Assembly: GCF_029962835.1 (NCBI RefSeq)
Contig: NC_080588.1
Coordinates: 17,626,001-17,690,000 of the forward strand
DNA: 64,000 bases
DNA from: Magnolia sinica
Lineage: Eukaryota > Streptophyta > Magnoliopsida > Magnoliales > Magnoliaceae
Direction: 5' to 3'
The position numbers were made by a program, and so were the translations under genes. Shown in pieces: positions 1 through 12,097 of this stretch. Position 1 is the first letter of the stretch, and every line of letters begins with the position of its first letter. The notes below the pieces were generated by a model. The model had not been told where the DNA came from. It did not search any database and saw nothing but the letters and a program-made list of their open reading frames with translations.

Positions 1-9
1 TGTGATATT

Positions 10-830
10 TTATACAACTGGGATTATTGGACAATCCTTTGTGTCATGGTCTACACCACCACAAATGCTACAAAAATTACCTAAGGAAGTGTTTGCTTTA
101 ACCATATCAACCTTCCTAATTTCCAAGGCTTCGACCTTTCTAGCCAATGCAGCGAATTTTGCATTAAGGTCGTCTTCCTCTCTTAGGACATACATCCCGA
201 TTTTCTCTCTAGGAATGGGTTTAGTTTGGTCTAGTTTAGTAGAGACATCCCATGTCTGCATATTCTCTGCTAACATGTCTAAAAAATCTCAAGCCTCATT
301 ATGATCATTGTTAAGAAAGGTTCCACCACACATCATCTCTATGAACTGACGGGTATCTATGGTGAGCCCTTTTCAGAACGCATCAATCACGTGTCATGGT
401 TCATAACCATGATGTGGACAAGTACGTAGAAGGTCTTTGAAGCGCCCCTAAGCTTGGAAAAATAGTTCATTCCCCTTTTGGGAGAACGACATGATTTCTT
501 GTTTAAGTGCATTTATTTCGTGCTCGGGAAAGAATTTTTTCAAAAACTCTCTACTTAAGGCTTGCCATGTAATGATGATATTAAGTCTTAGAGAGTTGAG
601 CTATGCTTTAGCCCGATCCTTCAGAGAAAATGAGAACAACCTAAGCTTAAGTGCATCCCTATTGTGATTGTTTACTTGTAATGTTGCAATTACTTCCTCA
701 AAGTCCTTGAAGTGCAAGTAGGGGCTTTCAGAATCCAAGCCATGAAATTTAGGAATCAATTGAATCATACCTGGTTTAAAATCAACGTTCCCGTGTGAGC
801 AGTGAACACTATGCAAAATGGTAAAGTTGA
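10..830 (-). pseudogene. Broken gag of an LTR retrotransposon (probably Ty3/gypsy)
   Basis: Minus-strand translation gives gag-like pieces in two stretches. At about 601-816 there is a capsid-like piece containing LIPKFHGLDSESPYLHFKDF, a pattern typical of plant gypsy Gag. At 10-276 there is a charged helix followed by a CCHC zinc knuckle, CSICGGVDHDTKDC. Between them the frame continues with recognisable Gag text (FLKKFFPEHEINALKQEIMS) but is cut by several stops, so no intact protein is made. The LTR and primer-binding-like site to the right (1704-2988) give the same orientation. The rest of the polyprotein would lie left of position 1. The gypsy assignment rests on family resemblance only. 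Confidence 0.75.
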
Positions 831-1185
831 TCTCTTAGGGTGTAGACGTTCACGTAAAGTCCGTGGTTGGTTTAACACATTCCTATGAACTTCATTTTTA
901 TCCTCAAGAGGAGGATTATGTTGATTTTTTCTGTTTTGATTTATAGTTGGATCTAACAAATTTGGAATTGGATTATTAACTAGGTCTGCCATAAAATCCA
1001 AGTGATGTTGAGTGCATCTTCTAAGTGAATGATCAAGGCCTAGAATTAGTCCGCATTTGGAGGAGAGTCGATTGTTTTGATCCCTACTCCAATAGGACAT
1101 AAACCATCTATACCACACAACAAATACCACTAATTCAAATAGCAAGTATGATACTTAAAATAAAAATAAAAACTTAACCAACAAC

Positions 1186-1405
1186 TCAGGCGGCAGGGCC
1201 GACCATGAGGGTTCAATCCACAAAGCAAAATAAATCAACAACCCAAGCGGTAGAGCCGACCATGAGGGTTCAATCTATAAAGCAAAAATAAATCAATAAC
1301 CCAAGCGGCAGGGCCAACCATAAGAGTTCAATCCATAAAATAAAAATAAATCAATAACCCAGGCGGTAGAGCCGACTATAAGGGTTCAAACCAAAAAGAA
1401 AAAAT
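1186..1405 (-). repeat. Four-copy ~58-bp tandem repeat in retrotransposon leader
   Basis: The motif 'cggcagggccgaccatgag' or a close variant starts at 1191, 1248, 1306 and 1364, so the period is 57-58 bp. The copies differ by scattered substitutions. The array lies between the primer-binding-like site and gag, that is, in the untranslated leader of the element. Confidence 0.85.
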
Positions 1406-1703
1406 AAAAATAAATCAACAAAAGTAAAACTAATACAGAAATTAAACTATGCTAATCAGGAAAATAAATTCAGCAGATGATCTTTGTGATCAAACAACAA
1501 CTATAGGAAAACCATAATACTTGGGTAATAAAATCTCAAGCAAGGCAACTTTATGTCACAATTAGTGCTTGAAAGACCTAACTGAATTTACTTTCAAAGA
1601 AAAATAGAAAATCTACAGAAATTTTGGAGGGTTTATAAGAGAACTTACCTTAGAAAAGAACTTACCTTAGCTATCTTGCACAGATCTAATCTATCTCAAT
1701 CTC

Positions 1704-1725
1704 TCCGACAACGACGCCAAAAACT
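1704..1725 (-). other. Primer-binding-site-like sequence
   Basis: Directly inside the LTR end, the minus strand reads TTTTTGGCGTCGTTGTCGG. This resembles the TGGCGCCGTTGCCGG-type primer sites of many plant gypsy elements, with a few changed bases. It fixes the element's orientation as minus. Confidence 0.6.
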
Positions 1726-2988
1726 TGATTGCTTGCCTCCAAGTGCAGAGGTTCGTAAGTAGTATCCCGTGAATATAGGGTCGATCCCACAGGGAGATGA
1801 ATTGCGAGAAGGAGAAAATCAAATGCAAAACAAACTAAGTAATAAAAAAAACTAAACTGATAATTTGATTTTAGGAGTTTTGAATGGATGTAATTCAACT
1901 GAATTAAAATAATACCCAAGCTTCAAAGTTCTACACATAGGTTAATGTTTCAAAATCACGATGACTTGGATACCACAACTAGGATCTGAGCACTATAGTC
2001 AGCCTAATCGGAAAATAAAACAGTTGAAATATTTTGATAAATGATATAAAAGATTAGAAAATCATGGATTTGCACCATTGACATATATTCTCAAGCGCCG
2101 GTGATTTTAAGAATTCAATATCAATGAGATAATGAATATCAAAGAAATATAACAGGTTGAGAACCTCTCCTATCTAGGAAATCTAATTGATCCAGGGTAA
2201 GCCTATCCATGAATGTGGATCTCATATGATGGAAATATATAGATCTCACACGAGAATAAAAAACTAAACCTAAACAATAGATAACATGCATACACCATTC
2301 TTCTTATCATTAAAATAATCAATCATCATAACTCTGAAAACATTAAACCAATGTGCTTCCCTTCTAGCTTAGGCTAAATGAAACTAGAAAAACGTAATTT
2401 AAAAAAAGATAGCAAAAAGAAAGAAAAAATATCTAAAATCTTGTAAAGAAAAATAAATTAAAACTACGAAACTTTTCAAAAATCCTAGATAAAACTCTCT
2501 AAAAACTCTAGATCTTTCTTTGAGATGTTTTGAATGATGCTTAGGAATGCCTTAGGAAGCCATATTTATAAGTGGGGAACTCCAATTTTCGCATAAAGTT
2601 GAAAAACTCTAAAAATTGCCTCAAATTTACGCAGTTTACTAAAATAGACTTCTCACTGTGCAGTTTTCAAAATAGACTTCAGAGTTTTAGAATATGCTTT
2701 TTCTAGACGATTTCAGGATTCTTCACTTCAAATCTTTGATTCTCTTCATTCCTTACTTGGTTATCTTAGATCTTTAGCATGTGAATTCTTCAATCTTGGT
2801 CTCATAAGATCCATCCCTTGCCTTGGTGATTCTTAAGCATCAAATCCATGCTTTTAGCACCCTTTTTAATCCAAGCTCTTAAATTCACCTTGCAACACAA
2901 ACATGAGTAAAATAGAATATTAAGCTGATTCTTGTTCATAAAACCAAGATATAAATGGGGGAAATTATGCATTATTTGAGTCTCAACA
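1726..2988 (-). mobile_element. 5' LTR of an LTR retrotransposon
   Basis: On the minus strand the segment begins TGTTGAGACTC (at 2988) and ends GGCAAGCAATCA (at 1726), giving TG...CA ends and about 1.26 kb. The primer-binding-like site and gag follow immediately. The end near 1740-1800 contains a 'ttcgtaagtagtatcccgtg' block that I recall from other plant LTR ends. The partner LTR is outside the window, so the boundaries and the 5-bp target duplication cannot be tested here. Confidence 0.65.
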
Positions 2989-3251
2989 GACTATACTCTA
3001 AAAATAGTGGTGATTGAACACCATACCATTAAAAATTTCTTAGGGCACACCTTAATGTGTATGTATATTTTATTTGTCATCCAATCTGTTGATAAGTTCA
3101 CATAAGTTCGAATGAAGGGTAGAAAAAATTATTAGCTTAATCCAAAACTTTTATGACCCAATCACCATTGTTTCCTAAGGATTATATAGACCCTTATAAA
3201 AATATTATGTGGACCCTGAGTGGATACTTATTTGTAATCAAGTGTGGGCAT

Positions 3252-3330
3252 TTCACACTGTCCATATAGATATAGTTACAAATGGTTCACACTGTCCATA
3301 TAGATCTAGTTATAGATGTTTCACACCATC
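3252..3330. repeat. Short 34-bp tandem repeat
   Basis: 'ttcacactgtccatatagat' starts at 3252 and 3286, and a third partial copy begins at 3320. Period 34 bp. No coding meaning is seen. Confidence 0.75.
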
Positions 3331-5138
3331 CATCATGAACCATGCATAAACATACCATCTTGATTTAAGGTGGATCACTTTATATGATGAGGACCTTGGT
3401 GTCACTATTAAGCCATATGCAATTATATCACGATTAAAGAATTAAATTTAATGATCCAACTTTATATCAAAATATAAGTAGGCCATTGGGTTCCAAACAC
3501 ATATAAACTATAAGATTTAATCATGGCCTCAAACTCACTTGAATCATGATAAAAAATTTTAAAGGGTTCCTAAGATCTAGGTGCATGTGATTAGTGAATG
3601 GACCCGATTATTCACTTAAGGTCGCAAGTGGGCCATTTTGAACTTAATATGATCTCACTTTGATCTTAACAGTAAGATCATGAAATAGTATGATCCAAAC
3701 CATAGAAAATGTATAAAAACTTATAATGAAATGATCTAAAACCTTGTATTAATAATTCAAAAAATCATAACCATCTGTCATAGGTTAAATTGATCAAAAT
3801 GGAAGATTAAGTATATAGAAACCTAGATCTAACTGACCTTACCTTAAATCTGCTGTTCTAATCAAAGTTTAACGGTCAGTTCATGTGGATCTTAGGCCTA
3901 TATAAGAGTAGACCAAAAATAAACAGTTAATGTTAGTAAATCATTAACTAAATGTGCAATATGGCTAAACTAAAGGTATGGATTAATGGATTGATGATCT
4001 AATTATCAAATCAATGGTCAAATTTGTATGTTAACAAATAATAGTTGATTAAATCATGAGATTAAGTATAAAAATAACCATATTGGCATAATACTTAAAA
4101 GAGAACCTAACACGAACGGAAACTGTGAATCAATCGACTAATCAAAGAGGATTGTACTTAGGAAGCTCAAGCATAATAGAACTTTTTAATAAGTAACACT
4201 ACACCAGGATGGTATTTTCAACATGCATTCATGAATCTTATGATGTAAAATATTTTTGAAATATTTGTCGTTATTTGAAATATGATGTCGATGATGAATA
4301 CCAAACAACTCAGAGATAAACATATTAAATTCTCAAAAAGAGTTTCCAACTAGAACCCGAGTTGGTAACAATAGGCTCTCCTCCCAAGGCTGGGGAGGGA
4401 GTTTAATCAGCTCTAGAATGGACTACTCATTACGAGATTTCAGGTTCAATAGTATAGGCAAGAGAAACCAATGTAGTAGAAGCGGTATTCTTCTCCATGC
4501 GTGAAACCTAGGAGAATATAGGCTAAATGGGTGTTGGCAAGCCATAAGTTGTGCGCAACCATGGCCCTAGTGATTCCTGAGTATGGATTTATTTTATGAT
4601 AGTTGTCATATTTAATGATATGTATTGAATCATGCGATTTGTTATTTACTTGCTGGGCTTTCAACTCATGGTGTTGTTTATGGAAAACCATCCAGAAAAA
4701 GGTATAGTGGAGGCGTATCCATGAAGATAATTTAAATAAACATATGAATGAAGAGCCAAAAGAAGACAAGACTATTTAGTCTTTAGTTATCAATTTATTT
4801 TACACATAGAGATTATGTGAATGAACTTAAGCCTTAGGGTCATTTGATGTTTACAAACAATTTTAATTTTGGTTATATGTTATAAAGTTTTCATGAATGA
4901 ATGTATTGCGATTTGGTTAATGACCTAAAATAATAGCTAATACCTTGGATCTGATGCCCGAATTGATAAAATTTGGATATCTGAGGTTGGCGTGTTACAT
5001 CACCTATGTGCAGATTAGATGAAGTGAAAACTACTTACACTAGAACTGACACAGTCAGATCAAACAACTTAGAAGACACCACATGACGATAATGTTATGC
5101 TTAAAGCGAAGAAGCTAGAGGCGTATCCATATTGGGAA

Positions 5139-5264
5139 GTATTAAATGCAAAAGTCTGACAAAATCAACTCTATAGAAAAGTATTAAATACAAAAGTCAA
5201 ACAAAAGCAACTCTCTGGCAAAGCAGTAAATATAAAAGTCCAATCACAAGAAGCTCTCCAGCAA
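5139..5264. repeat. Three-copy 42-bp tandem repeat
   Basis: Copies start at 5139 (gtattaaatgcaaaagtc), 5181 (gtattaaatacaaaagtc) and 5223 (gcagtaaatataaaagtc). Identity falls from copy to copy, so the array is old. Confidence 0.75.
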
Positions 5265-5726
5265 ATCTTCATTTATACATTGCAAAACTAGAATGGCCAT
5301 AGCAAAAGTAATGGTCTAGAAGAGCATATACAATCATGCTATTCACTAGAGATGATACTTGTACACATGATCAAATGTGAAATGCTACACTTATGTGAAA
5401 GCTTAAGAAGATTTGCACGAGATTACATGACTAAATAACTTAATTCTTATGATACCGAAGATTGCTCTTCAAGAACCGCATCTCAAGTCTATTAAAGCAT
5501 ATAAAAAAAATGAAGAGCCATGGGCCCTTACTAATCCAATCAAATAAATCTCTTATTCAACTTAACATTGCTTATCTAGTCTTTTGTCCTACATGGATGC
5601 CTATTTTAACTTAGCATAGTTTAGCCTCTCCACTTCCGTCCAACACATTGTTGCAGCAGGTTCAGATCCATTAGTATAGCTTTAGTTTAGCTACATCCAT
5701 TTTTGTCTAGCACATCACTACATCAA

Positions 5727-5898
5727 GTCAAAATTAGTATAACTCTTCATCCACAACCACATTGTTGGATCTCAAATCCTTAAGTCCTTAGTGATTCCTT
5801 AGGCTACATATCATTACTGCAAGTCAAAATTAGTCTAGCTCTTTATCCATGACCACATCATTGGATCTCAAATCCTTAAGTCCTTAGTAATTCCCCAT
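5727..5898. repeat. Two-copy 86-bp tandem duplication
   Basis: 'caagtcaaaattagt' begins at about 5734 and again at about 5820. Both copies run through 'ggatctcaaatccttaagtc'. A few substitutions separate them. The surrounding text may be part of an unrecognised LTR. Confidence 0.7.
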
Positions 5899-7410
5899 GC
5901 CATGACTAGTTGGCCAAATCATGACCGTCTCACAACCATGTAGGTTTAGATGATTGCCAACCATCCACGGTCACTTCGCCTACTCAAACTACCATCGGTA
6001 TTTTTCTCTACTGTATTTACTTATTTGTCAATTGTATTACATTCATATTCAATTTAATAAAATTGGTACTCGGCCTTATATTTCTTACTATTAAGTATTG
6101 ATTTATTGTTAAACAATACAAGCTATCACCATTGTGATAAGAAGTCCTTATTTTCAAAGAAAAAAGAGCTCATCTAAAGAACCAACTCTTCCCTTCACAA
6201 ATCATTTGATTCGTTATAAATTGGTGATTAAGCAGATGATCGATCTTCTCAGATTTTGTCTTAATCGGTCTATTTCGGTGCTTAAGGTCTCAAGGCATTC
6301 GATTCGATTTGAGTCACATTCGATTCTAACACTCCCAGTACATATATACAAGCACACGCATGATCGAATCCTAGCCAACCACTATATGTGCGGTCGAGCA
6401 TCCAAATTAAAGCCAAACTCTGTTTCTTGGCACACCCGGTTTTACTATGGTGTGCTAGTGTCATTTGACAACAAAGCAGTATGGCTAACAAACGATATCA
6501 AAGGCTTCATAACACTTTGCTAGAGTGTGTTGCAAAAGCATTATACCATGTACAGATTAGTTTGCAACAAATTTCTTAACAAAGAAGATCTCAAGCTGAA
6601 AATTGCAATAGACTGATGGAAGTTCTCCTCGATAGGATGTCATTGCCCAAAAATCAACATAGAAAAAAAGAATCCCTCATTGGATACAGAGATTAAAAGA
6701 TGGGCTAAACCTTCTACGAAGACTTGGCCTGACAGAACAACAAGGTCGACTTATGCCACCACAAGTGATTGTAAGGAGGAATGACATGAACAAATGAACT
6801 ACTGGCCAATACAATCAACATAACCCTTAAAATGAAAACCCTAGGGGAAAAATACAATGTTGGTGTCGAACAGCTCGGGAGACAATGTAGGGAGTTTCTA
6901 AAATTTAAGAGAGACCCAATCATCCATTCAATCTAACATTTAGGAGTGACCTTCTTACAATCTAAACTATCCATTAGACACCTTACAGTCATCTACACTC
7001 CATGTGATTTAGAAATCCAACCACCTATAGCATACATTCAAAATATACACCATGATCAAACCAATTGTTAATCCAATTGTCCATCAACAAGATTACCTAC
7101 CCAATCACACAATGTATGGTACACATCTATTCAACCCAACATATCATATGTATACTAGAAATGAAAGATAATAGCTACATGACCTTCAAGTTGAAATAAC
7201 ATACATAGTAGAGTGGAAAATGTTAGCCATGTTGTTTAGAAAGATGAGGTAGCGTGAGTTGTTATGTGAGGTGTTAATGTGTCCTAGTAGTGTTAGGAGA
7301 GAAAACTTATTAAACAGTGGGTAAGTAGGCAATCAGTGGGCCGGTAACTAGACAATCGATCTTCTCATATTAAATTACTCTTAATTGGTTTATTTTAGTG
7401 CCAGGGTCAT

Positions 7411-7650
7411 AAGGTGTATGGTTTGATTCAAGTCGCATTTAACTCTGCCATACCCGGATCACAAGGTGTATGGTTTGATATAAGTTGCATTTCACTCCGG
7501 CGCTGGATACATGGTTTGATATAAGTTGCATTTCACTCTAACACGTTTGATACATGGTTTGATATAAGTTGCATTTCACTCTAACACGTTTGATACATGG
7601 TTTGATATAAGTTGCATTTCACTTTGATGTGCTTGATACATACATAGATA
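7411..7650. repeat. ~43-bp minisatellite, five copies
   Basis: 'tggtttgatataagttgcat' and variants start at 7419, 7471, 7512, 7555 and 7598. The last copies are nearly identical at a 43-bp step, which points to recent expansion. The segment just upstream (about 7350-7445) is a diverged second copy of 6235-6330, so the minisatellite grew from one copy of a dispersed repeat. Confidence 0.85.
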
Positions 7651-7764
7651 CATCGATACATACATACACACATCAGAGATGGATTATGACCAACATTTGG
7701 CTGAGGGTCTGAATTGAAGCCAACACAAGTGGAGGCAAATTGCCAACACAAACGTAACATACTG

Positions 7765-8203
7765 AGTAAACTCTATGGGGCCCACTGTGATATATGTATT
7801 TTATCCACCCCGTCCATCTGTTTTACCAGATAAATTTACAGCATGAGCCCAAAATTGAAGCATATCCAAAGGTCAAGTGGACCACACCACACAAAAGAAT
7901 GTGAATTAAACGCCTGTGGTTGAAAACTTATTGGGGGCCACGGAAGTTTTGGATCAAACTGATATTTGATTTTTCCCTTCATCCATATGGGTGTGATCTT
8001 ATGAACAGGTTTGATGACAAATAAACATCACTGTGGGCTCTAGTAAGGTTTCAATGGTGTACATCATTATTCCCACTGTTTCGGTGGTCTCTTGAGCATT
8101 GGATGTGCTTTAATTTTGGACTCATGTTCTAAAATGATCCGGAGAAATCAATGGACAATATGGATAAAATACATAAATCTATAATGGGCCCACAGGGTTT
8201 ACT
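7765..8203. mobile_element. Foldback MITE, complete copy
   Basis: The ends are long imperfect inverted repeats. The left end begins AGTAAACTCTATGGGGCCC and the right end, reverse complemented, begins AGTAAACCCTGTGGGCCC; both arms continue to 'tatgtattttatcc'. The two halves pair along most of the 439 bp. No coding sequence. This is the reference copy for the main MITE family of the window. Confidence 0.8.
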
Positions 8204-8257
8204 AAACACATCTAAACTCACAGTTACTCACTAGGCAGTCCGCTTTCAACACAAACA

Positions 8258-8860
8258 TAGCGGTGGGCCAGCTCATGCAGATGAATAACTTGGCAACAAT
8301 GATGTGTTGTATATTCACATCGTCCATCCACTCTCCAGCCCATTTTAGGATGTGATCCCAAAAATTAAGCATATCCAAATATCACGTGGACCACACCACT
8401 ATTTTGAAATAGTGGTGTTTGGGTACCTCACCATTAAAAATTCCAAAGGGCCCCTCGTAAGGCCTCCTAAGGCTTTTGTAATGTTTATTTGCAATCCAAC
8501 CTATTGATAATATCAAGAAGAAGATGAAGGAAAAAATACAAAGACCAGCTTGATTAAAAACTTTTGTGGTGGATCCTTACTCTTGCTCCGGTGGTATGCT
8601 CTTAGGAGTTTCAACACCCGGTCATGGGTTCGAGTATTCATATGTGGTGAAATCCCGTGTGAGTGAAAAATCTTTTGTGGCTTATAAAAGGTTTTTAATG
8701 AAGATTCAATACTGTTTCTAGTGCTGTGGTGCATCTTAGATTTGGATTTTCTTAAAGTTTGACATCCCATCCTAAGTTGAGAAGAGAAATTTGCCGAAAA
8801 ATTAAATGGCCAGCATAGATATATAAAAAATACATCAAAATAGGCCACACACTTTGTGTT
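8258..8860. mobile_element. Foldback MITE copy interrupted by a SINE
   Basis: It carries the same family text as 7765-8203, including 'gatgtgttgtatattcacat' on the left and the 'aacttttgtgg..tttttaatg' centre. A SINE (8570-8671) sits in the centre between duplicated 'cttttgtgg'. Ends are approximate because the right arm is degraded. Confidence 0.65.
8570..8671 (+). mobile_element. tRNA-derived SINE with 9-bp target duplication
   Basis: Contains pol III promoter-like boxes: 'ggtggtatgctctta' (A-box-like) and 'gggttcgagta' (B-box-like, at about 8627). It ends in 'gagtgaaaaat'. It is flanked by perfect copies of 'cttttgtgg' at 8561-8569 and 8672-8680. A close relative lies at 14146-14281. Confidence 0.78.
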
Positions 8861-8899
8861 CTCTTGTATTTACTTGGTGCTCTTGGATTGCTATACTAG

Positions 8900-9255
8900 A
8901 TTATGATTCCGCATCCTAAAACCCAACATACAAAACTCATGTGAAACACATCACATAAAAAAGTTACGCCCACCATTAAAAACTTTTTGACGGCCACAAA
9001 AGTTTTGGATGAGGCTGATGTTTATATATATTTTCCCTTCTTTCAAGCCTTTGTGACTTAATCAACGGGTTAGATGTCAAATAAACAGGCTTAGGGAGTT
9101 TTCAATGGTGGGTGTTCAATCACCCCCGTTTTCTTGTGGTGTGGTACGCTTATGATTTGGATCTTACTCATTTTTGGTCCAACGCACTAAAATGATTTGA
9201 AAACACAGATGAATGACACAGATAAAATAAATATATCATGGTGGGCTACATAGCA
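8900..9255. mobile_element. Degraded MITE of the main family
   Basis: Shares the family core 'ggccacaaaagttttggat', the 'aataaacaggcttaggg' block and an end 'atatatcatggtgggctaca'. The left terminus is not clear. Confidence 0.55.
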
Positions 9256-9279
9256 CTGTCCACTATCCACCTTTGCAGG

Positions 9280-9699
9280 AAGTTCCTGCACTTGAACCTA
9301 GGTGGGGCCGACCGTACTGTTTGTGAGAAATTCATACCGTCCAACCCTTTTCTGATCTCATTTAAGTATAAGAGATCAAAAGTGGGGGGGGGGGGGGACG
9401 TTCCTACTGTTGAAACCTCCCTTTGGTTGACAGTGATGTTCACATTCTATCCATACCGTTCATGACATCATTCCTATTGGGATGAACTGAAAACGCAAAC
9501 ATTAGGATGATTCAAAACTTCTTTGGCGCCGTGAATATTTCAACTGCTTAAGTTCAATCCACATGTATTCGGCCCAATCAAGTATTTGATCCAGCTTATT
9601 TTTAGCAGCATAATGGAAACTGAACTCAAAAATCGGATGGACAGAGTGGATTTCTTAAAAACATCACAGTAGGCCCACATAGGTTCCCAGCGCAGGACT
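9280..9699. mobile_element. Foldback MITE, second subfamily
   Basis: Left arm begins TTCCTGCACTTGAACCTAGG; right arm, reverse complemented, begins GTCCTGCGCTGGGAACCTA. Both continue into 'gtttgtgagaaattcatacc'-type text. The centre has a G14 run at about 9385-9398. A partial relative lies at 14930-15260. Confidence 0.7.
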
Positions 9700-9700
9700 T

Positions 9701-10168
9701 AAGGCTTACTAGTCAAGTGACGTCACCACATTCAGTTGGGGCCCCATAAAGTATGTGTTGTATCCACACCGTCCATACATTTGGGGATATCCTTCTAGGG
9801 CATGATCCCAAGAATGAGTTAGATCCAAAGCTCAAGTGAACCTTACCACATAAAACAGTAGGTGTTGAACGTCAACTATTAAAAACTTCTTTGAGCCACA
9901 TAAGTTTTCCATAAAGATGATATTTGTTTTTTTTCCCTTATTTATTCCATGTCTTCTTAAACTTAAAAATAGGTTGGATCTTAAATAAACTTCATGTTGG
10001 GCCTTAGTAAGGTTTCAATGATGGGTGTCACTGTCCCCACTGTTTTCTATGGTGGGGTCTACTTGAACTTTGGATCTGCCTAATTCTGTGTATCATGCTA
10101 TAAAATGATATCTTCAAATGTATAAATGGTGTGGATACGAACATGGTGACGTCATTTCAGTAGCCTAC
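9701..10168. mobile_element. Foldback MITE next to the DnaJ gene promoter
   Basis: The inverted ends share GACGTCACC: left AGGCTTACTAGTCAAGTGACG, right (reverse complement) AGGCTACTGAAATGACGTCACC with a small gap. The inner arms pair through 'gtatccacaccgtccat' and its complement. It abuts the preceding MITE and ends about 155 bp before the start codon at 10322, so it lies in or beside the promoter. Confidence 0.7.
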
Positions 10169-10278
10169 TCGCTATTGTCGGGTTCGTAGCTAATCCGCAT
10201 CCAACTTTTCCACGGAATTAGAGTAACGGTTGTGGAATAACCTCGTCCAACAACCGTCGCAGAGGACCTGCCCTGAAG

Positions 10279-10321
10279 AAAACCCTAGAAAAACATCCAT
10301 CCATTAGAGAGAGAGAGAGAG
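10279..10321 (+). promoter_or_regulatory. Telo-box-like motif and GA-rich leader before the DnaJ gene
   Basis: AAAACCCTA at 10279-10287 matches the plant telo-box (AAACCCTA), which is known to be enriched in promoters of ribosomal and ribosome-biogenesis genes. A (GA)n run at 10307-10321 leads straight into the ATG and is typical of plant 5' leaders. Neither the transcription start nor a TATA box can be fixed from sequence alone. Confidence 0.45.
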
Positions 10322-12097
10322 ATGACAGAGAAGGCGAAGCCAAGGCAGGCGAGGTGCCTGTACGAGATCTTGGGCTTGCCAAGGGACTGCACGCAGGAGC
10401 AGATCAGGTCCTCATACAAGCGCCTCGCTCTCCAGCTCCACCCCGACAAGCTCATCTCCTCCGGCACCGTCTCCGAAGAAGAAGCCACCTCCGCCTTCCA
10501 ATCCCTCCTCAACGCCTACCAGGTACTCTCTGACCCCCGTGAGCGCGCTTTCTACGACTCTCACCGCTCGCAGATCCTCTTCTCCGATCCCAATTCCTCT
10601 TCTTCCTCCTCCTCGCCTTTCGGTGGGCCCCACATCGACGTTCCCCACCTCTTCCCCTTCTTCTCCAATTCCGCATACTCGTCCTTCTCGGACACTGGCA
10701 AGGGCTTCTACAAGGTCTATGCCGACATATTTGACAGAATCTACGCCCAGGAGCTTTCCTTTGCTAAGGAGCTGGAATTGGGGCCCGATGCAGTGGGCCA
10801 GGCGCCGTCCATGGGCAACCTAGACAGTCCTTATGCACAGGTATCTGCGTTTTATGGCTTCTGGCTGGGGTTCTCAACGGTGATGGATTTCTCGTGGGTC
10901 GACCCATACCGGTCGTCAGCGGGGCCCACACGGAAGGCCAGGCGTGTCATGGAGGATGAGAATAGGAAGGCAAGGAAGAAGGCAAGGAAGGAGTTCAACG
11001 AGATGGTCCGCAGCCTGGCAGAGTTTGTGAAGAAGAGGGATAAGAGGGTGATTGAGATGCAGATGAAGCGTAATTTAGAGGAGGAGAAGAAGCGGGCGGA
11101 AGAGAAGGAGAGGAAGAAGGAAGAGGCGAGGAAGAAGATGGAGAAGGCGAGGCTGTACGAAGAGCCCGAATGGGCGAGGGTTGCAGAAGAAGAAGATGAG
11201 GAGGAGATTGCAGATGATGTGTTTGATGATGGGAAGAAGAAGGGGGAAAAGGAGTTGTATTGCGTTGTATGTAGTAAGAAGTTCAAGTCAGAGAAGCAGT
11301 GGAAGAATCACGAGCAGTCAAAGAAGCACCGAGAGAAGGTTGCAGAGCTGAGGGATTCATATAAAGCAGAAGAAGTAGATGAGGATGGGGAAGAAGAGGA
11401 AGAGGAAGAGGTTTTGGGCAATGGTCAGGATGCAGGCCATGTGGGTTTTGGTAGTGATGTGCAGGCAGATGACAATGTGTATGATTTGTGTGCAAAATTT
11501 AAAGTTGGGGTAGATTTTCGGAAAGAAAGAAGTAGGTTTAGGAGTTCTACTAGAGACCAGAAAGGTCAAGAAGAGGGCAATGATTCTTTTGGGAGTGATG
11601 AGGAAGAGAGTATTCTTGAGGCGATGGTTTCGGGGCATAGGAATAGAAAGAATACAAATGCAAGCCAACCCAAGCCATCACCGATGTCTCGTAGTAATGT
11701 TTATGGCGATGACAAAGATGAGTTGGGGTCCATGGAATATGATACACGGAAAATCAATCGCCGGAATCGAGTTTCAAAGAAAGCAGGCGGAACCAAATCC
11801 AGTGCAGAAGATCCTAGAGTTGAGGTAGATGTGCCTGAGAAGCAAGTGAAGTCCAGTTCAATTGATAGTGAAGTTCTGGTTGATGAATATAATGCGGATG
11901 ATGTTTCCCCTTTGCCGGAGTCTTCTTCCCATTCAATTGAGGAGATTGGGGTTGAGGAGATTGGGGCGAATAGCGTGGGTGATCAGACATTGAAAAAGAA
12001 TCGAAAGGTTAACAATCAATCTGTTGATAGGAAACTCGAGGGCCAGAGGGAAGCAAACATTAAGTCACGGAACACGTCAAAAGGAAAGAAACAGAAG
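10322..12097 (+). CDS. DNAJC21: DnaJ gene exon 1
   Basis: 592 codons in phase 0, ending at aag|gtaata. GC-rich near the start and richer in AT toward the end. It encodes the J domain, the charged helix, the first zinc finger and the acidic linker. Confidence 0.93.

Larger units (their letters stand above)
2989..7410. other. Intergenic DNA, no gene recognised
   Basis: AT-rich sequence without a convincing coding region; the open frames in it (for example minus 4446-4769 and plus 6134-6523) have no recognisable domain. It holds decayed MITE-like text near 2998-3250, short tandem repeats (listed separately), and 'ggttggcgtgttaca' at about 4985-5000. That reads TGTAACACGCCAACC on the minus strand, like the start of some gypsy LTRs, but I could not find a matching end. 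Confidence 0.6.

Noticed and set aside
10852-11747. Long minus-strand frames opposite the DnaJ exon
   Set aside because: Serine/phenylalanine-rich shadows of the Lys/Glu-rich coding strand; the plus frame has full domain support.
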